Of a stretch of DNA of 64,000 nt, positions 35,501 to 48,029 are shown piece after piece. The notes under the pieces were generated by a model, which saw only the letters and a list, made by a program, of their open reading frames with translations, was not told where the DNA came from and did not search any database. Each line of letters opens with the position of its first letter. Within the stretch, counting starts at the first letter, position 1. The DNA is from Toxorhynchites rutilus septentrionalis (lineage: Eukaryota > Arthropoda > Insecta > Diptera > Culicidae): the NCBI RefSeq assembly GCF_029784135.1, contig NC_073745.1, positions 78,865,569-78,929,568 of the forward strand, read 5' to 3'. A program made the position numbers and the translations under genes.

Positions 35501-36219
35501 ATAAAGTTCAAAAAATATATTAAAAAAATTTTATTTTTCATAATACTGAATGTATCACTGCTTTTTCAAGGGAAAATAATCCCGACCAATACGATACCCA
35601 TGCCCAAATTTAATACGACCGCACACGGGGTAATATATATAGAAGTTAATTTTCTATCGTATAATGATTCCAAGCTTGAAGAGTAATATTACCCGCTATT
35701 CAATTTTCGAAAAACAGCTTGGTTGAGCAAGTGCACACGTTTTTACCCCAGGCTCAATAATGATTTTTCAAAAAGTCGTTCGCATTTTAGCATTGATTGT
35801 ATTCTTTTCCATTAAATCATTTACCTTAAGGTGAAGGTGGAAGCTAGCCATTGTAGTAGAATAGGTAAACCCACGTGTAAAAATGGGGTAATAGTGTTTG
35901 TGAGAGAAGAGCAAAGCGCACGTAAATAGATCAATTCACTTATCAGACTGTGTCACCACTTCATTGACACGAGTCTTTGAATACATTTGAAAAAAAAAAC
36001 AATTCAATACTGAAGTAAAATGTATGAACGATATGTTCCGATGAACAATTGCAAATATAAATATACAGTAACTCAAATCCGTAATCGTACTCCACCATGC
36101 AGATCTCTTGTCCCATCTTTTGAAAGTCGAAAACAAGCTTTCGGAACATTCTATTTAGATAAAATTATAGTGTCATAAGAGAGTTAAAAGGTTTGCTATC
36201 TGTTTTCATAATAATGGTT
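32501..36219. other. No gene called
   Basis: 33330-34900 has higher GC and several overlapping frames of 60-160 codons on both strands. None has a domain or convincing codon use. 35080-35400 contains diverged direct motifs (GCATAAGTGTCTTATG). Otherwise AT-rich and unremarkable. Confidence 0.4.
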
Positions 36220-36539
36220 TTGACGTAGAACTACGTCTTACATTAAGGGTGCCAAATCAGAAAACAGGTCACGTTTTTACGAAATAAAGTTAACGTTAAT
36301 AACTATTTTTGCTGTGAACGGATTTTCACGATTTACACACCAATCGAATCGGAAATTCTCTAAAATTTGTTTGATATGCTATACATTACTACCCATTGTC
36401 TGTATATGGTTTAAATTGACGAAAATTGGAAGCAATCTCATTTCCCCATACATTTGTTCTGTCCATTTGTGTGATTTCCCAAACAGAGCTGTCAATAACG
36501 AGCAACGAATGAGAAAACGTAAGATTTGAAGTCTCCGTG

Positions 36540-37460
36540 TAGTGATCCCCGATTTAATTGTTCATCAGCTAATCGAATAGTTTTCAGCAGTTTGTTATTC
36601 GATACGATTAATCGGCCCAAATAATCGATTAATCGCCACACTGAGAGAAATAATTAGTTAGATTATTATTTCTCATTTGCTAGAAAGGCATATGGAATCA
36701 AAAAAGTGTTCATTCCGCCTGAAAATCAATTATTATCTTTTACTCACCCCTAAAGTCGTAAACGAAGCTCAATTCACGTTGACGGCATTGAGCTTTGTTT
36801 ACGAACTTAGGGGAGCGTCAAAGATAATGATTTGTTTTCAGGATAAAACTGCAGCGGCCGTACGTTTTTTTCTCTCTAAGTAATCGATCCAAATCGACGT
36901 AAATTATTCGTTCGCTTCGATAAAAATTTTTTTATCCCATTTATTTATTTATCAGGCTCATTAGCATTTTATCTGTAACAGAGCCGGGTTTTTATCGTGT
37001 ACATGTACATATGTTTATGTTTCTATAAATTGTAAATTACACAGTAGTTAGTAGTAGCCATTTAGGCGTAAGGGTATTCTATCTGTTCTTCCATTGTTCA
37101 GCAGACCGGACAGCGGAGACAATTGATATTGATCATTGTTGGGTTATTTATAGAACAGCAGCCCGATGTTTCTTGCAGAGCAGAGCAGTTGTATGGATGA
37201 ATTGATCTTTGTTCCACCGTGGATCGATCTCCATAGCTGATGATGGTTGCGTGGATGTAGTTATTCTATAACAACACAAAGATGGTCAATTGAGGGCCCT
37301 GAGTTTGAACTCACGATCGATCGCTTAGTAAGCGAACGCGTAACCAAGTGGCTACGAAGACCCCCTTTGCTTCGATTATTGGTTGTGCAGTATTCGTTCG
37401 ATTAATAATCGATTTCTGTAGGAAGTATTCGATTAATCGAACGATTATCGGGGATCACTA
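36540..37460. mobile_element. Non-autonomous hAT element (GTGATCCCCGAT type)
   Basis: TIR TAGTGATCCCCGAT and its complement ATCGGGGATCACTA at 37447-37460. The 8-bp duplication is TCTCCGTG (36532-36539) and TCTCCGTT (37461-37468). Subterminal TCGATTAATCG repeats are present at both sides. A hairpin of ~45-base arms lies at 36726-36835. A SINE has landed inside. No transposase. Confidence 0.88.
36922..37368 (-). mobile_element. tRNA-derived SINE in the hAT element
   Basis: The minus strand starts with a tRNA-like head (box A-like TAGCCACTTGGTTACGCG, box B-like GAGTTCAAACTC) and ends in a tail of AAATAAATAAAT. The target duplication is GCTTCGAT at 36914-36921 and 37369-37376. Near the 3' end it has a GAGCC..AATGAGCC motif resembling the retroposon at 59537-59813. 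Box B lacks the canonical GGTTCGA start, so it is an ageing SINE copy, not a tRNA gene. Confidence 0.85.
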
Positions 37461-39066
37461 TCTCCGTTAACAAAGGAAAAGAAGAAGAACGAAGGGGAAT
37501 ATTTGCCTACAGTGCCTATAAAGAGAGGATCTCGCTGAGGCAAGCTTAGACGCGAATAAACTGCAAAGTTTAAAGCCTCTTAAAAACAAAGAATTGAATT
37601 GAGGCAAATGTTCATTCTTCGTAAAGACACCGACTGGACAACACCGTTGCTGGGCGAGCTGAATGGCGAGGGATCGAGTGCCTTTCTTGAAGCAATTGGG
37701 GTGGACGCGACCAAGTTACTCACTCGCATCGCATTGCAATCATTGCATCAAACTGATGCCATTGCATTAATGTTTTGAGCTACACAATTGTGTGGGGAAT
37801 CATCAAGTTAGGCTATCGTCGGTTCACCAAGAAAATAATTGTTCTGGAATTATGCCTCTGATTTGGTTTCGCATGGCGGTAGCAAAACTCTTTCCACCAA
37901 GGCTAACATCTAAGCTAAAACAGCTAACAGCTAATCTAGACAGGCAATATTAATAGAAAAAGCTGTTGAGAAGAGCGCAAAACGGAGATAAGTGTGTGTA
38001 TATTTAGATGCTTCAAGCCATCGATATTTATATGGATATTTGTGTGCGTACGTGCGTGCTTCATAACCCGTACGTAAAAATAGTACATCTTCGCTACGCT
38101 GAAACCCCATTTGTATCTGCTCCCGTGTGCATTGGTGGTGCAAATTATGCAGCCGTAATGATAAATTTAAACAATGAGGAAAGATAGTGGGAGGGAAATA
38201 TTTGCGCTAGGGTATTAGTAATGAATTTCTGCTGAGGCAAATATTCAGCAATGCTACTCTTTTCGAAGTTGTTAAGATTAACAGAAATTAACAGAAAGAG
38301 ATTTCGTTTATTTAATCACCATGAAAGTAAATGTCGTTCTGGAATTTTGTATGTGATTTGGTTTCGCTCGCCAGTAGCAAAACTTTCTCCATTAAGGATG
38401 ATAGCTGCGCTTATCTTGAGCATGAGAAAGTAATGCTACTTTTTTCGAGACCAGCCAATATTAACAGAAGCGTTTTTTTGAGAATAGCGCAAAATAATGA
38501 GAAGTGTTTATATTTCTAGTAGCTTTGAATCACCAATGTATGGCTCTGTATGCATGCTATAACAAACGCTTGTTTGGTGCTTGATTTATGTTGTACGAAC
38601 GATTCCTAGAGGTGCGATTCCACTGAGGCAATACTAAATAACAGGTAGCATGATATTTGATACTTGCGAATATTGTTCTTGTTGTTGTTTCCATACGGTG
38701 CCAAAGATATATGGATGTAGTTATATGATGTGGAATAATGATACTGGTGCAACAAGTATATAATCGACTGCAGCCGAGTCTATGTCAATTACGAAAAAGG
38801 CCACCGGAATAGCGTTCGAAGTAAATTTTCAATGCAATGACATGAAACAAATTGTGACACACGATAGGATTAGGGTATTGTTCTGCGAGGGCGATAATGA
38901 ATCATCAATGAATTATCAACAACTGATTCTACAATTTAAAATACCATTTCAGGGCGATCAAACCATTCTACTAAACAGTTATTTCTAAAATTCACAGCAT
39001 TATAAAATAATATCCGAAGTTATAAACAAGCGACTTGAATAAAATAACAGCGTAGTTCTACGTCAA

Positions 39067-41325
39067 CAATGCAGTCGTGTCTTGGACAGAACCTCTTAAA
39101 TTTTTTTTATTTCTCTAAAAATGGCGAATGAATGTGCTAATGTATAAAAATAGACTCAAACTTATAATCGTACGCTAATTCCATCATTATTATGGTATCC
39201 CTTGTTCATTGCAACTATCTTTAGCTGTCTTCAGCCTTATCTACGATTATTTTGGTGTATCCAGAAGATATATTTATCATTTTTTTCATTAAGTGGTTTT
39301 GAAAATCGTTATTTTAGAAATTTAATGGTTTCTAAATTTCCTACACAGATAACTTCCTTAGTTTTTTACTAGGATTGATGTCGGAAGATTGTGGAGGAAT
39401 ATCAATAAGTTTTGAGTAATTGTAATGTAACCATATGCGAACTTGATATGTCTTGAGCTCTGGGTCATTGTCTTGGCAAAACTTGAATCCTCAATTCTAT
39501 CCCATTATGTTGCTACTTTGCCTCATATTTTCTTTTAGGATGATCGAGTAAACATTCTGATCCATTACATCATCGATAAAAACCAAATTGAGCGAACAAA
39601 AAGTTTTGTCGATGTTGATAATTCCTTAACATTTTCCTTCGTTGATCGTATTGTTTTCACATATTCACGTTGGAGAGCCTTAACTCTTCTCTTCGTTGGC
39701 CGAGGTATTTTGATTGAATGTAATACTTTTCCGTTTACTGTATTTGAAAGCATAGGCAGCCGTGGCAGTGTTCCGAGCGCTGCAATACAATTTTCTTTCT
39801 CAAAGTTAAAGTTGCTAAAACTTACATTATTGGCCCATTAAACGAAAAAATAATAATTGTATTGATATCAACACAATTTTATTCTATTGATTTCCATGAC
39901 ATGGGACGCTATGACTCCGGAATAACATTTTATTGAGTGGTTTTTATAGCTGTTTCGATGATGTTGTCTGGCATCAGTGTCGAAAAAATAACGATGCTTC
40001 CACCAATACAAACAAAACAATTGCGGAAAATTGAAAAATGAAAATTTAACTTTCAGAGCAATAGCTCGAGTTTCCCGAAGTTTTTTGCTATACAGTGCGA
40101 TGACAGATGAAAATTTAATATCTTTTGAGTGATCAATTAGAGTTTGGTTGATATTACTAGATCGGAAGTGTGCGAAAACAATCATTTTCTTTACACTGTT
40201 TCGCTAAATTATTGATTTTTGGACGAGGGTGAGGGAGGGTCAATCTAAATTATTTTCATTTGTTCGAAATTTTCAAATGATAATGTGACTTGTGCGTAAG
40301 ATAATCTACCCGGAAAATGAATTAGATAACCCAGGAAATTAAACTCTTTACTTTTAGTGTACATTGGCGTTGGAGGTGTTGAATTACAACTTTGGTGCTG
40401 TCGATGGTGTTGGTGGATTCTGATGAGTTTGTATTTTATTTCTAAATACACAAGCAGCTAATCTTCTAACCTCTCATCTCTCGTCCATGAGGAAGCCCAT
40501 TTGGACGCCCTCGTCACTGATGTTTTGGCGAGTGAGTGAGTGTTTGATTATAAATACTTTAGACAGAAACACTGAAGTAGTAATAGAAGTCAAAGTAATA
40601 ATCCACAAATAATACTGTACAGCACATTTTTCAGAACGGAACAAAAATCCGAACCCAATCACATCCAATAAAAAATCAGTTTTGTTTCAACTGAAGAACA
40701 CAGCTTTCTTCGCAATAAAATATCTCCTTCACAAGAATAACCAGCTTGAATTGAGTTACAATTCGACGTCACTTGTAACCCGGAAACAATGCGGGTTTAA
40801 CCACCCATGTGCCCAAAGGTACTTCCAAATTCAAACTAGCTCTTCCTGGTAATGAACTATAAAATCAATTTGGTTTTCATTATTTCGGATATTACTCTAG
40901 AATGCATCGAACGTTATGAAATAATTCTTGAGTAAAAGTTTTGGTGGGCCTAGATAATTCGTGGCGAACAAATTCAAGCATCACTATTCTGCTTTGCTAC
41001 CGGTCTTCTAGATGTGAACACCTTCCCAATTGGAAAATAAGTGATCGATTCTGAGTGTAGTACTAAAATTCATCCAAATTGACTCGCTGAAGAATCACAC
41101 AGGGGTGAGCCTTACAACGCAATGTTTTGCTTCTCTTTTTTCGTATTTCCTTTCAAAGATCGATGAATACCTACGATTATTTTCGCAGTGGTATTAATGT
41201 ATTCAAATTATATTCCGCTGTTACTCTAGTTGCCTTTTTTGGTCGGTACAATCTGGGGAACATCAATGGGACCAATCAAAACGTGGGATTTAGCGCGTTT
41301 AGGTAATGCAGTACATGTTATAGTC
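39067..41325. other. No gene seen
   Basis: AT-rich with short frames only. 41258-41300 (GGGACCAATCAAAACG) resembles the end of the tandem array near 52945, a hint of a diverged copy of that repeat. Confidence 0.35.
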
Positions 41326-41644
41326 AAATACCGAATATTAGAAGAAAAATCAATATTTTTTTTCATTGACACAAGATAAATCTTTTTTTTCTCAAAAATA
41401 GGTTAATATTAACTCATAACATTAATTCATTAACGCTATTACATTGATTATAATGTTCTTTAAACGGCCGATTATGCTTTGCTTCGTACGTTCAGAGAAC
41501 AGTCTTCCGCTGTAAACATTGTCTGCAAGAAGTGAAAAGATAAACTGTAGTGAACTTCGCGAATTAAGTGTACCGTAAACCGGGGGCATTTTTCTGATCA
41601 CTATTTTCAGAAAAATGTGTATTTCCGTTTTTTTGTTAGAGATA

Positions 41645-42942
41645 AAGGGTGTGTCACATCAAATTGCATCACGGAAAAAACGCTGTAGAAATTTAATTTT
41701 TAGGAATTATATCTTCAGCTTTCGATTATAATCAGATAAGAGTGTATAGATCACGCTGGCCATGCTTCACTGTCATTTTTTCGTAAATTTGGAAAAATGT
41801 CGTCGAACGAAAAAGAGCGTCGTGAATTAATCCTGTGCACTCATTTCGAGAATCCGGAGTTGTCACATCGGGACATCGGTAAGATGCTGGGAATCGTCCA
41901 ATCCACGGTCAGCAGAGTACTAAAACGATACTTCGAGAACCTAACCATCGACCGGAAGGTGAAGAACGGCAAAAATTGATGCTCCGTCAGTGAAAAAGAT
42001 CACAAGCGCGTAGTTAAGCAGTTTAGACGTGATCCGAGAAGTTCGGTCCGGGATGTCGCCAATAAGCTGAATTTGTCAAGTTCATTCGTCCAGCGGACCA
42101 AGCAGCGGGAGGGCCTGCGTACATACAAGGTTCAGGAGGCTCATAACCGCGACGAAAGGCAAAACATGGTGGGGAAGACGCGAGTCCGGAAGCTGTACAC
42201 CGAAATGCTGACGAAGCCGCATTGCCTGGTAATGGACGACGAAACCTACGTCAAAGCGGACTTTCGTCAGTTGCCGGGCCTGTTGTTCTTCTCCGCAGAG
42301 GACAAATTCAGCGTTCCGGAGGAGATTCGCAAGCAGAAACTATCCAAGTTTGCCAAAAAGTACATGGTGTGGCAAGCGATCTGCTCTTGCGGAAAGCGGA
42401 GCGCCCTCTTCGTGATGACCGGCACGGTAAACGGGCAGGTTTACCTTAAGGAGTGCCTACAAAAGCGCTTACTACCACTATTGAAGCAGCACGAGGGCCC
42501 GACCATTTTCTGGCCGGATCTCGCTTCGTGCCACTATTCAAAGGACGTGTTGGAGTGGTACGAAGCCAACGGGGTCACCTTCGTGGCAGAGGAAATGAAC
42601 CCGCCCAACGCGCCGGACCTTCGCCCAATAGAGAAATATTGGACGATTATGAAGCAGGCCCTCCAGAAGAACCCAAAAGTTGTCAAATCGGAGGCGGACT
42701 TCAAGAGAAAATGGATATCTGTTCAAAAAAAACTACAACCTGACGTTGTACAGAAACTTATGGACGGGGTAAAGAGGAAGGTGCGAGCATACGGGCTTGG
42801 GCTCGAAGTATGAATGAAAAGAAAATGCCAAAAGTTGTATAATAGTTTTTATTTTACTGTCTAAAATTTTCAAAAGGATCGGTCTACTGGGCGAATTTCT
42901 ACAGCGTTTTTTCCGTGATGCAATTTGATGTGACACACCCTT
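41645..42942 (+). mobile_element. ITmD37E-type Tc1/mariner element, copy 1
   Basis: TIR AAGGGTGTGTCACATCAAAT and its complement at the right end, flanked by TA (41643-41644, 42943-42944). It is 1298 bp and near full length. Nearly the same sequence is at 50826-52125 in the opposite orientation, so the family has been active fairly recently. Confidence 0.95.
41797..42813 (+). pseudogene. DD37E transposase with one nonsense codon
   Basis: 338 codons from MSSNEKERREL. The N-terminal HTH pair (SHRDIGKMLGIVQSTVSRVL, then SSVRDVANKLNLSSSFVQ) binds the TIR. Catalytic acids: D in MDDETYV, D in FWPDLASCHY, E in RPIEKYW, with 37 residues between the last two, the mosquito ITmD37E spacing. A single TGA at 41977-41979 interrupts the frame; copy 2 has a glycine codon there. 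The frame is open from there to the end, including an intact C-terminus. Confidence 0.92.
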
Positions 42943-43235
42943 TATAACAAATTATTTTTTAAATCAGTACTGGTGCTAGGGTCACAAAGCGATATGGAAA
43001 GTTCCGTTCAAAAAAAATTATAAGCCTTGATTTTTAGCGGAAAATTTCAAAATGTAGCATCGGGGTGAAATTGATCATTCTATGCGTCTATGCGACGTTC
43101 GATATGTCGCTTGATGGGATTCGGTTCTGGTGTGTGGTGTGGTTTTTTCACACTTGTTTCAGTAATTACAAGTATTTACCATAGTTAACAATGGAAACAA
43201 AAAAGCTATTCAGAAAAATATTTTCATTCGATTTA

Positions 43236-44131
43236 CTACCGTTCTCCGCATAGTTGTCCCATGTTACTTTTTGACGATTTTCACTTTTCTCCATAAAACG
43301 ATGTTTTTATGCCTAGTCCTCCGGAAAAACACAAAAAAGTTATAGTTTGTTCCCAGCTTTCATCAAACTCAATTGTTCCATGTTGATGTTCTATTCATAA
43401 CTGTCCCACCATATATTTTTTGTAGATCCATATCAAATAAATCGGTTCATGTATAAGAATTTTATGTCACGCTTTCAGCAGGGCTAATGTATTCATTCCT
43501 GGGTTGGAAGAGGGAACTAATTCTCAAACATATGAAAACTAGGTTTAACAGAACACCTTGTTAGCGCTAGGAGGCGATCTGGCGCAGTTGTAACTTCCAT
43601 ACCTCTCACGCAGAGATCACGAGTTCAATTCTCACTCCCGACATTCTTCCAAAAATGGAAGTAATAGTGACGAACCAGCCGAAATGTGTTGAAAATCACT
43701 ATAATAGAGAAAAAAAACTTTGTTGGCGATTGTCTAATAACAACGAGATTTATATTCTGCAAAGTATTACAGATCGCTCCCTTCTTTATAAAACGATGTT
43801 TTTATGCATAATGTTTCGGAAAAAATTCAAATAAAAAACTTATTGTTTGTTCCCAGTATTTCAAAAAATAACATCAAGTTCAATTGTCCCATGTTGATAT
43901 TCTAGGCTGTCCCACCACGAATGTTTAAGCCTGTAACCAAGATTGATGAATTCAAATGAGAGGATCTTTTCACATTTCTTTAAGCAATAGTTCTCTGCTT
44001 TTAAAAAACCCAATGTTTTGCTAAACCGGAATGCTTAAAGCTTCTGGTAGACAAACATGCTAGAAAACTTTGAATGCGTTTTTCTCAGTTGCTGATTTTG
44101 GAACAAAGGACAACTATGCGTAGAACGGAAG
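43236..44131. mobile_element. TA-flanked MITE, copy B
   Basis: Related to 15652-16420 in the reverse direction: ends CTACCGTTCTCCGCATAG and, reversed, the CTATGCGTAGAACGG at 44114-44128. It shares AAAACGATGTTTTTATG and the GTCCCATGTTGATGTTCT-type core. Preceded by TA; the right flank TT has probably mutated. Contains a SINE at 43567-43717. Confidence 0.8.
43567..43717 (+). mobile_element. Short tRNA-derived SINE
   Basis: 151 bp: tRNA-like head with box A-like GGCGATCTGGCGCAGT and box B-like GAGTTCAATTCTC, short body, A-rich tail. Target duplication CCTTGTTAGCG (43556-43566) and CTTTGTTGGCG (43718-43728). MITE copy A at 16070 shows the uninterrupted site (CGCTAACAAGG on that strand). Confidence 0.83.
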
Positions 44132-44338
44132 TTTAATAAGTAATTCGTTGAGAGCCATTGACAAAAAGAAGCTTCAGATGGACATGTCAAATTAAAAAAA
44201 AAAGTTTAAAATTAAATTGCGTAATACCTCTGAAAAGTTATGTTTGTTTTCAGTAATACGTTTGATCAATTTAACCCCGATGATCAATTTGCCCACGGAT
44301 GATAGTACTGCTTAGATTTTGATGACCACCAAACGTAA

Positions 44339-44659
44339 TGGCGGGCTTACACTAGGGAGATCTATAGCTATAGATGGATTTATTCACCTGAAAATAGGTG
44401 TAAACGGGTGAGAATAAATATGATACACTTATTCGAGGTATATCTAACTTGAATAAATCCAGCATATGTAAACGCTTGTGAATTTCTCACTGGTGAGAAA
44501 TCACTAAAGTTGGATGCAGTTCTACTTCGGGTGAATAAATTCACCGAAAATATGAATATATTCATTATAGAAGTTCACGCTAGTGTAAACGGTTGATGCG
44601 ATTTCTATAAATCTCATCATATTTCTTCACATGAATATATCACTAGTCTAAACCCACCC
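44339..44659. mobile_element. MITE with 3-bp TAA duplication
   Basis: 321 bp with diverged TIRs (GGCGGGCTTACACTAGGGA against GGGTGGGTTTAGACTAGTGA) and inner short inverted motifs. Flanked by TAA (44336-44338, 44660-44662). The 3-base TAA duplication suggests PIF/Harbinger-type mobilisation. hAT copy 1 shows the empty region near 17255. Confidence 0.72.
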
Positions 44660-45033
44660 TAAGGAACGTGATTGCGATCGATTCGAAATGTTTTCGAATA
44701 ACAGTCGGTTTCGTAGGTAATGAATATTGTTTTAATGGAAACTGACTATCATTTTCATTTGCCACTTCGTTGAAATTGCCATGAACTTCGCGTGTGAGAT
44801 TAAATTCAGTTTCGTCTCTTTTGCTTCGTCTAATTTGATGTATGGTGAAGTAAGTCTCAGATTATCATCCCTGAAGACAGTAATTTTTTTTTTCAATCAA
44901 GAATGCAAATAGTTGATTAATGTTCTCTGCTTATTTGAATTCGTAGTTCCTAGTCTTACTCGAATAGTATTAAAATTATTTTAATATATCCACAAAAACT
45001 CATAATTGTAGTAACAAACCCTTGACAAAAAAA

Positions 45034-45092
45034 AATTAAATATTCCATGCAGAAAACTAGAGTGTCAAGTTTTCTGCATGGAATATTAAATT
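45034..45092. repeat. Near-perfect 25-bp hairpin
   Basis: 45034-45058 and 45068-45092 are reverse complements at 24 of 25 positions (AGTTTTCTGCATGGAATATT) around a 9-base loop. hAT copy 1 has only a single arm at the matching place (near 17680), so the second arm arose here as an inverted duplication. Confidence 0.85.
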
Positions 45093-45145
45093 CTGAAATA
45101 CTCATTCTATACGGAAAATTTAATCATAGTTTCTTATTATAATCA

Positions 45146-48029
45146 TAGATTACGTATTTCGAAATGTTGTCGAAATGTTTCCGAAAGCAAAATATTAGGA
45201 ATGCGACAAGCAAAACTACGCCGACAGTTTCACCCGACTGTATCTATAACAGCAAAATAGAGGTAACGGGCAAAATTCTGTCCAACAAGACACTATTATA
45301 GGTCCCAATATGTAATTCTAGAGATTTTTATTTTCTCATGTTACAATGTTACAATTAATTCACATAATTCATCTTAGTTTTTAAATAAAAATAACAATAC
45401 TTCATTAAAACTCGCATTCGCCGTCTTCAAAAGCGAAGTTATCTTTAAAAAAAAATTTCTTGATTTTCAAAACCTTATGCCGGATGTATCCAGCATTTTC
45501 AATTGTAAATGACCAATTGATATGCCTGGAAAAAAAATTGTAGAAATTGATCCAAGTGACTTTTTTTTTTGTTTTATTATAATTTATGGACGAATAACTG
45601 GATGCGTTAATATAGAATACCTAACAATCTAAAAACATATTAAAACAGAATCATTAATGATGATATAACTATTCTTACAATTAATTTTGGAGGTGACATT
45701 ATCATAGACCAGCTAGCGGGCACGTAGGAATACCTTCGCGGGCGACCGGTAAACCGCGGACTACCGTTTGGACATCCCTGGTATATTGTATATCAAGGAT
45801 TCGGTAAGAAGAACAGAACTCCGCGTAATTCGGGATAATCGGGAAATAGTAAGAACAGCTTCGAATACCTGAAAGTCGCTTATGCAAATAAATCAATTTT
45901 TGAATTTAAATGTTTCCCGGGAGATAGTTCGTCATATTTTGGTAAAAAGAACTAGAACTATCCGCCTAAGAAAAATGAAACGCAAGTAATTTTCTGATAA
46001 AACTATTCGTCTGGATCATAGTATACTGTGCTATTCTGTGTTCCAATTACTAAACTGCAGAATAAAGTTCCCTCAATGTTAAGCAAAAAAACATGTAAGT
46101 ATGGTAAAACCTACCTGCAACACGTTGCGTCACCACCACCTTCGGTGAAATCCGCTGCTGGAAAGAAATGTGTACTTAAATCCACACCGAACCTAATCGC
46201 TTCATTCTGCACCAATTTTGCGATTCGAAATGGAAATAATTTCCCAAGAAACGCTTTCCGTTCCGTTTGCCGCTGGCCGGACGCGCTGCCGCACTGCACC
46301 GATGGCGACGAATCCCGGTGTGGCAACATTAAAAGAAGCGACACGTGGAAATTTTCCGGTGCGGTCTGTGTAGCGTCCGCTGCAATGGCGGGCGGAGCTG
46401 GAAGCTGAAAGTAAATATAGTACGAAGTTTTATGGATATTTCGATTGTGGCCTGGCCCAAGCCGAAAGCAACGACATACACCGGAGCGAAATACCAAATG
46501 ACTTTCGGCTCTAGGGGTAATATGTGCAGCTTAATTGGTTTTTGAAAGGGGTTTTATGTTGCATGTCGACGAGAATCCTTCCCGTAATGTTGCTGTGGTT
46601 ATACATGTGCTGGATTTTTCGGTCAAAGTGTCGGTGGAAGCGCATGGTTTTTTGCTAACCTCCAAATGATCTCTCCCCCCAAAATATCAGAGTCATTCAG
46701 TTCGACATTTTGTTTCTCTCGTTCATGCATGGGAAAACAATCCATTTGCATCTCCCATTGATGTAGCACAAGCTGCAACAAAACGAAACAAAGACGAACA
46801 ACGCCAGGGCCAACAAATTCGGTCCCCATCTAATCGAAACGGATCTCAGCTTATTTTTCGCCTCGAAAGCCATTCATTGGCAAATCAATCAAAGCACCAT
46901 TATTTTCGACTGGTCCACCGTTTGCATTCTTTCACGGCCAATCACGAGGCTGTGATTGCTGTGGCTGCTGCTGCTGCTGCTTTATGCGGAGGTGAAACGA
47001 CGGTCCCAGAATAGAGGACCGTGACCGGCGGTGGAACGTATCGATTGTCCTCCGTTGTTCGAGATGCAGAAACAGAGACGCTGACAGATACTCAAAAAAA
47101 AATCGGACAAAATGTTTTCTCGACTCCAGCATCCGAAACTCAATTCCAGCAGCTGAAACTGATAGGTGCCTTATCCTAGTTTGAATATCAGGGTGAAAAA
47201 AAAGTTGGCTTTTTCCAATTATCTGAAACAGTTAACATAGGAAATTGACTTTCGGATGATGTTTCCCACTGTTGGATCCGAGTGGCCTCTTTCTATCTCT
47301 CTATATCTTTCGCTGTATCTCTGTCTCTCTCGTTTCGTCAATTCGAGACCGATTCGAATCGTCGAATGGTTGCGGTTAATTTGATTTCGAAAAATGGAAA
47401 CCAGTAGCCGAGATCGAAATGAAATGGATTTGATGATGGTGCGGTTTTCGAAGGGCTGCGGTTAGGGGGCGTTTTGACCGTTGGGCCGCGGTTGATTTCA
47501 TTGGGATTAATTTAATTTCGATCACTGAGGAGACTGTGGGGAGGAAAATGAACACTTGAGCTATCCATATATTATTTATTCGCTAATCGTGAATTAACTC
47601 ATAGTTACGGGATAGCTAAAGTACTACATAATAACTTGGTTCTCTGTGAAAATAATGAGATATGTACACGCATGTTTCGTAAAACGACAATTTGTCATTT
47701 AAAACACCCTTCTTTATTATTTCGGTTGTCATCTATTTACATTAGCATACATTAGAGCCACTTATCAACACATTTCTACCCGTATTCAAATTTGCATCAA
47801 CGCATATGAATGCATGAACGGCGTTTTCTGCCGATAGAACTGCACAGTTGTTCATGCATTATTCTTGCTATCGTTCTATAACATGATGGACAAGTCATTT
47901 GAAACAGGACTGTACGGCGGATTGATCCTATGAATATCCGAAGAATCGTATGTAAGACATGTATGACAGTTTGCATCATACTAATGCACAATGGTCCAGG
48001 AGGTGTATTTAAGTGGAAATTGGCATTTG
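45146..48029. other. Probably unique sequence, no gene called
   Basis: 46100-47560 is GC-richer with overlapping frames on both strands (46028-46408 plus, 46111-46497 minus), but nothing recognisable in either. A (GCT)6 microsatellite lies at 46964-46981 and a CT-rich low-complexity run at 47288-47332. The rest is AT-rich. Confidence 0.4.

Larger units (their letters stand above)
36220..39066. mobile_element. Putative TIR repeat with GACGTAGAACTACG ends
   Basis: TTGACGTAGAACTACG at 36220 and its complement at 39052-39066 bound ~2.8 kb, of which 921 bp is a hAT insertion. Internal diverged direct repeats occur at 37880-38010 and 38370-38520 (AGTAGCAAAACT..TCC, CAATATTAA.AGAA, GCGCAAAA). No coding or target duplication is certain. 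Confidence 0.45.
41326..45145. mobile_element. hAT element copy 2, broken by insertions
   Basis: Pieces collinear with the hAT copy at 16922-17897: 41326-41576 (TACCGAATATTAGA, GATTATGCTTTGCTTCGTAC), 44308-44338, then 44663-45145 (GTGATTGCGATCGATTC up to ATACGGAAAATTTAATCATAG). Both TIRs are lost. Between 41577 and 44307 lies another insertion with poorly matching ends (CCGTAAACCGGGGGCA, reversed near 44299). That insertion itself holds the ITmD37E element and MITE copy B. Confidence 0.75.

Noticed and set aside
37300..37368. Second tRNA gene candidate on the minus strand
   Set aside because: Poor stems, and it belongs to a 447-bp unit with an 8-bp duplication and AAAT tail.
46028..46497. 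Opposing frames of 126 and 128 codons
   Set aside because: Both are open only because of composition. Neither has a recognisable motif and I cannot choose a strand.
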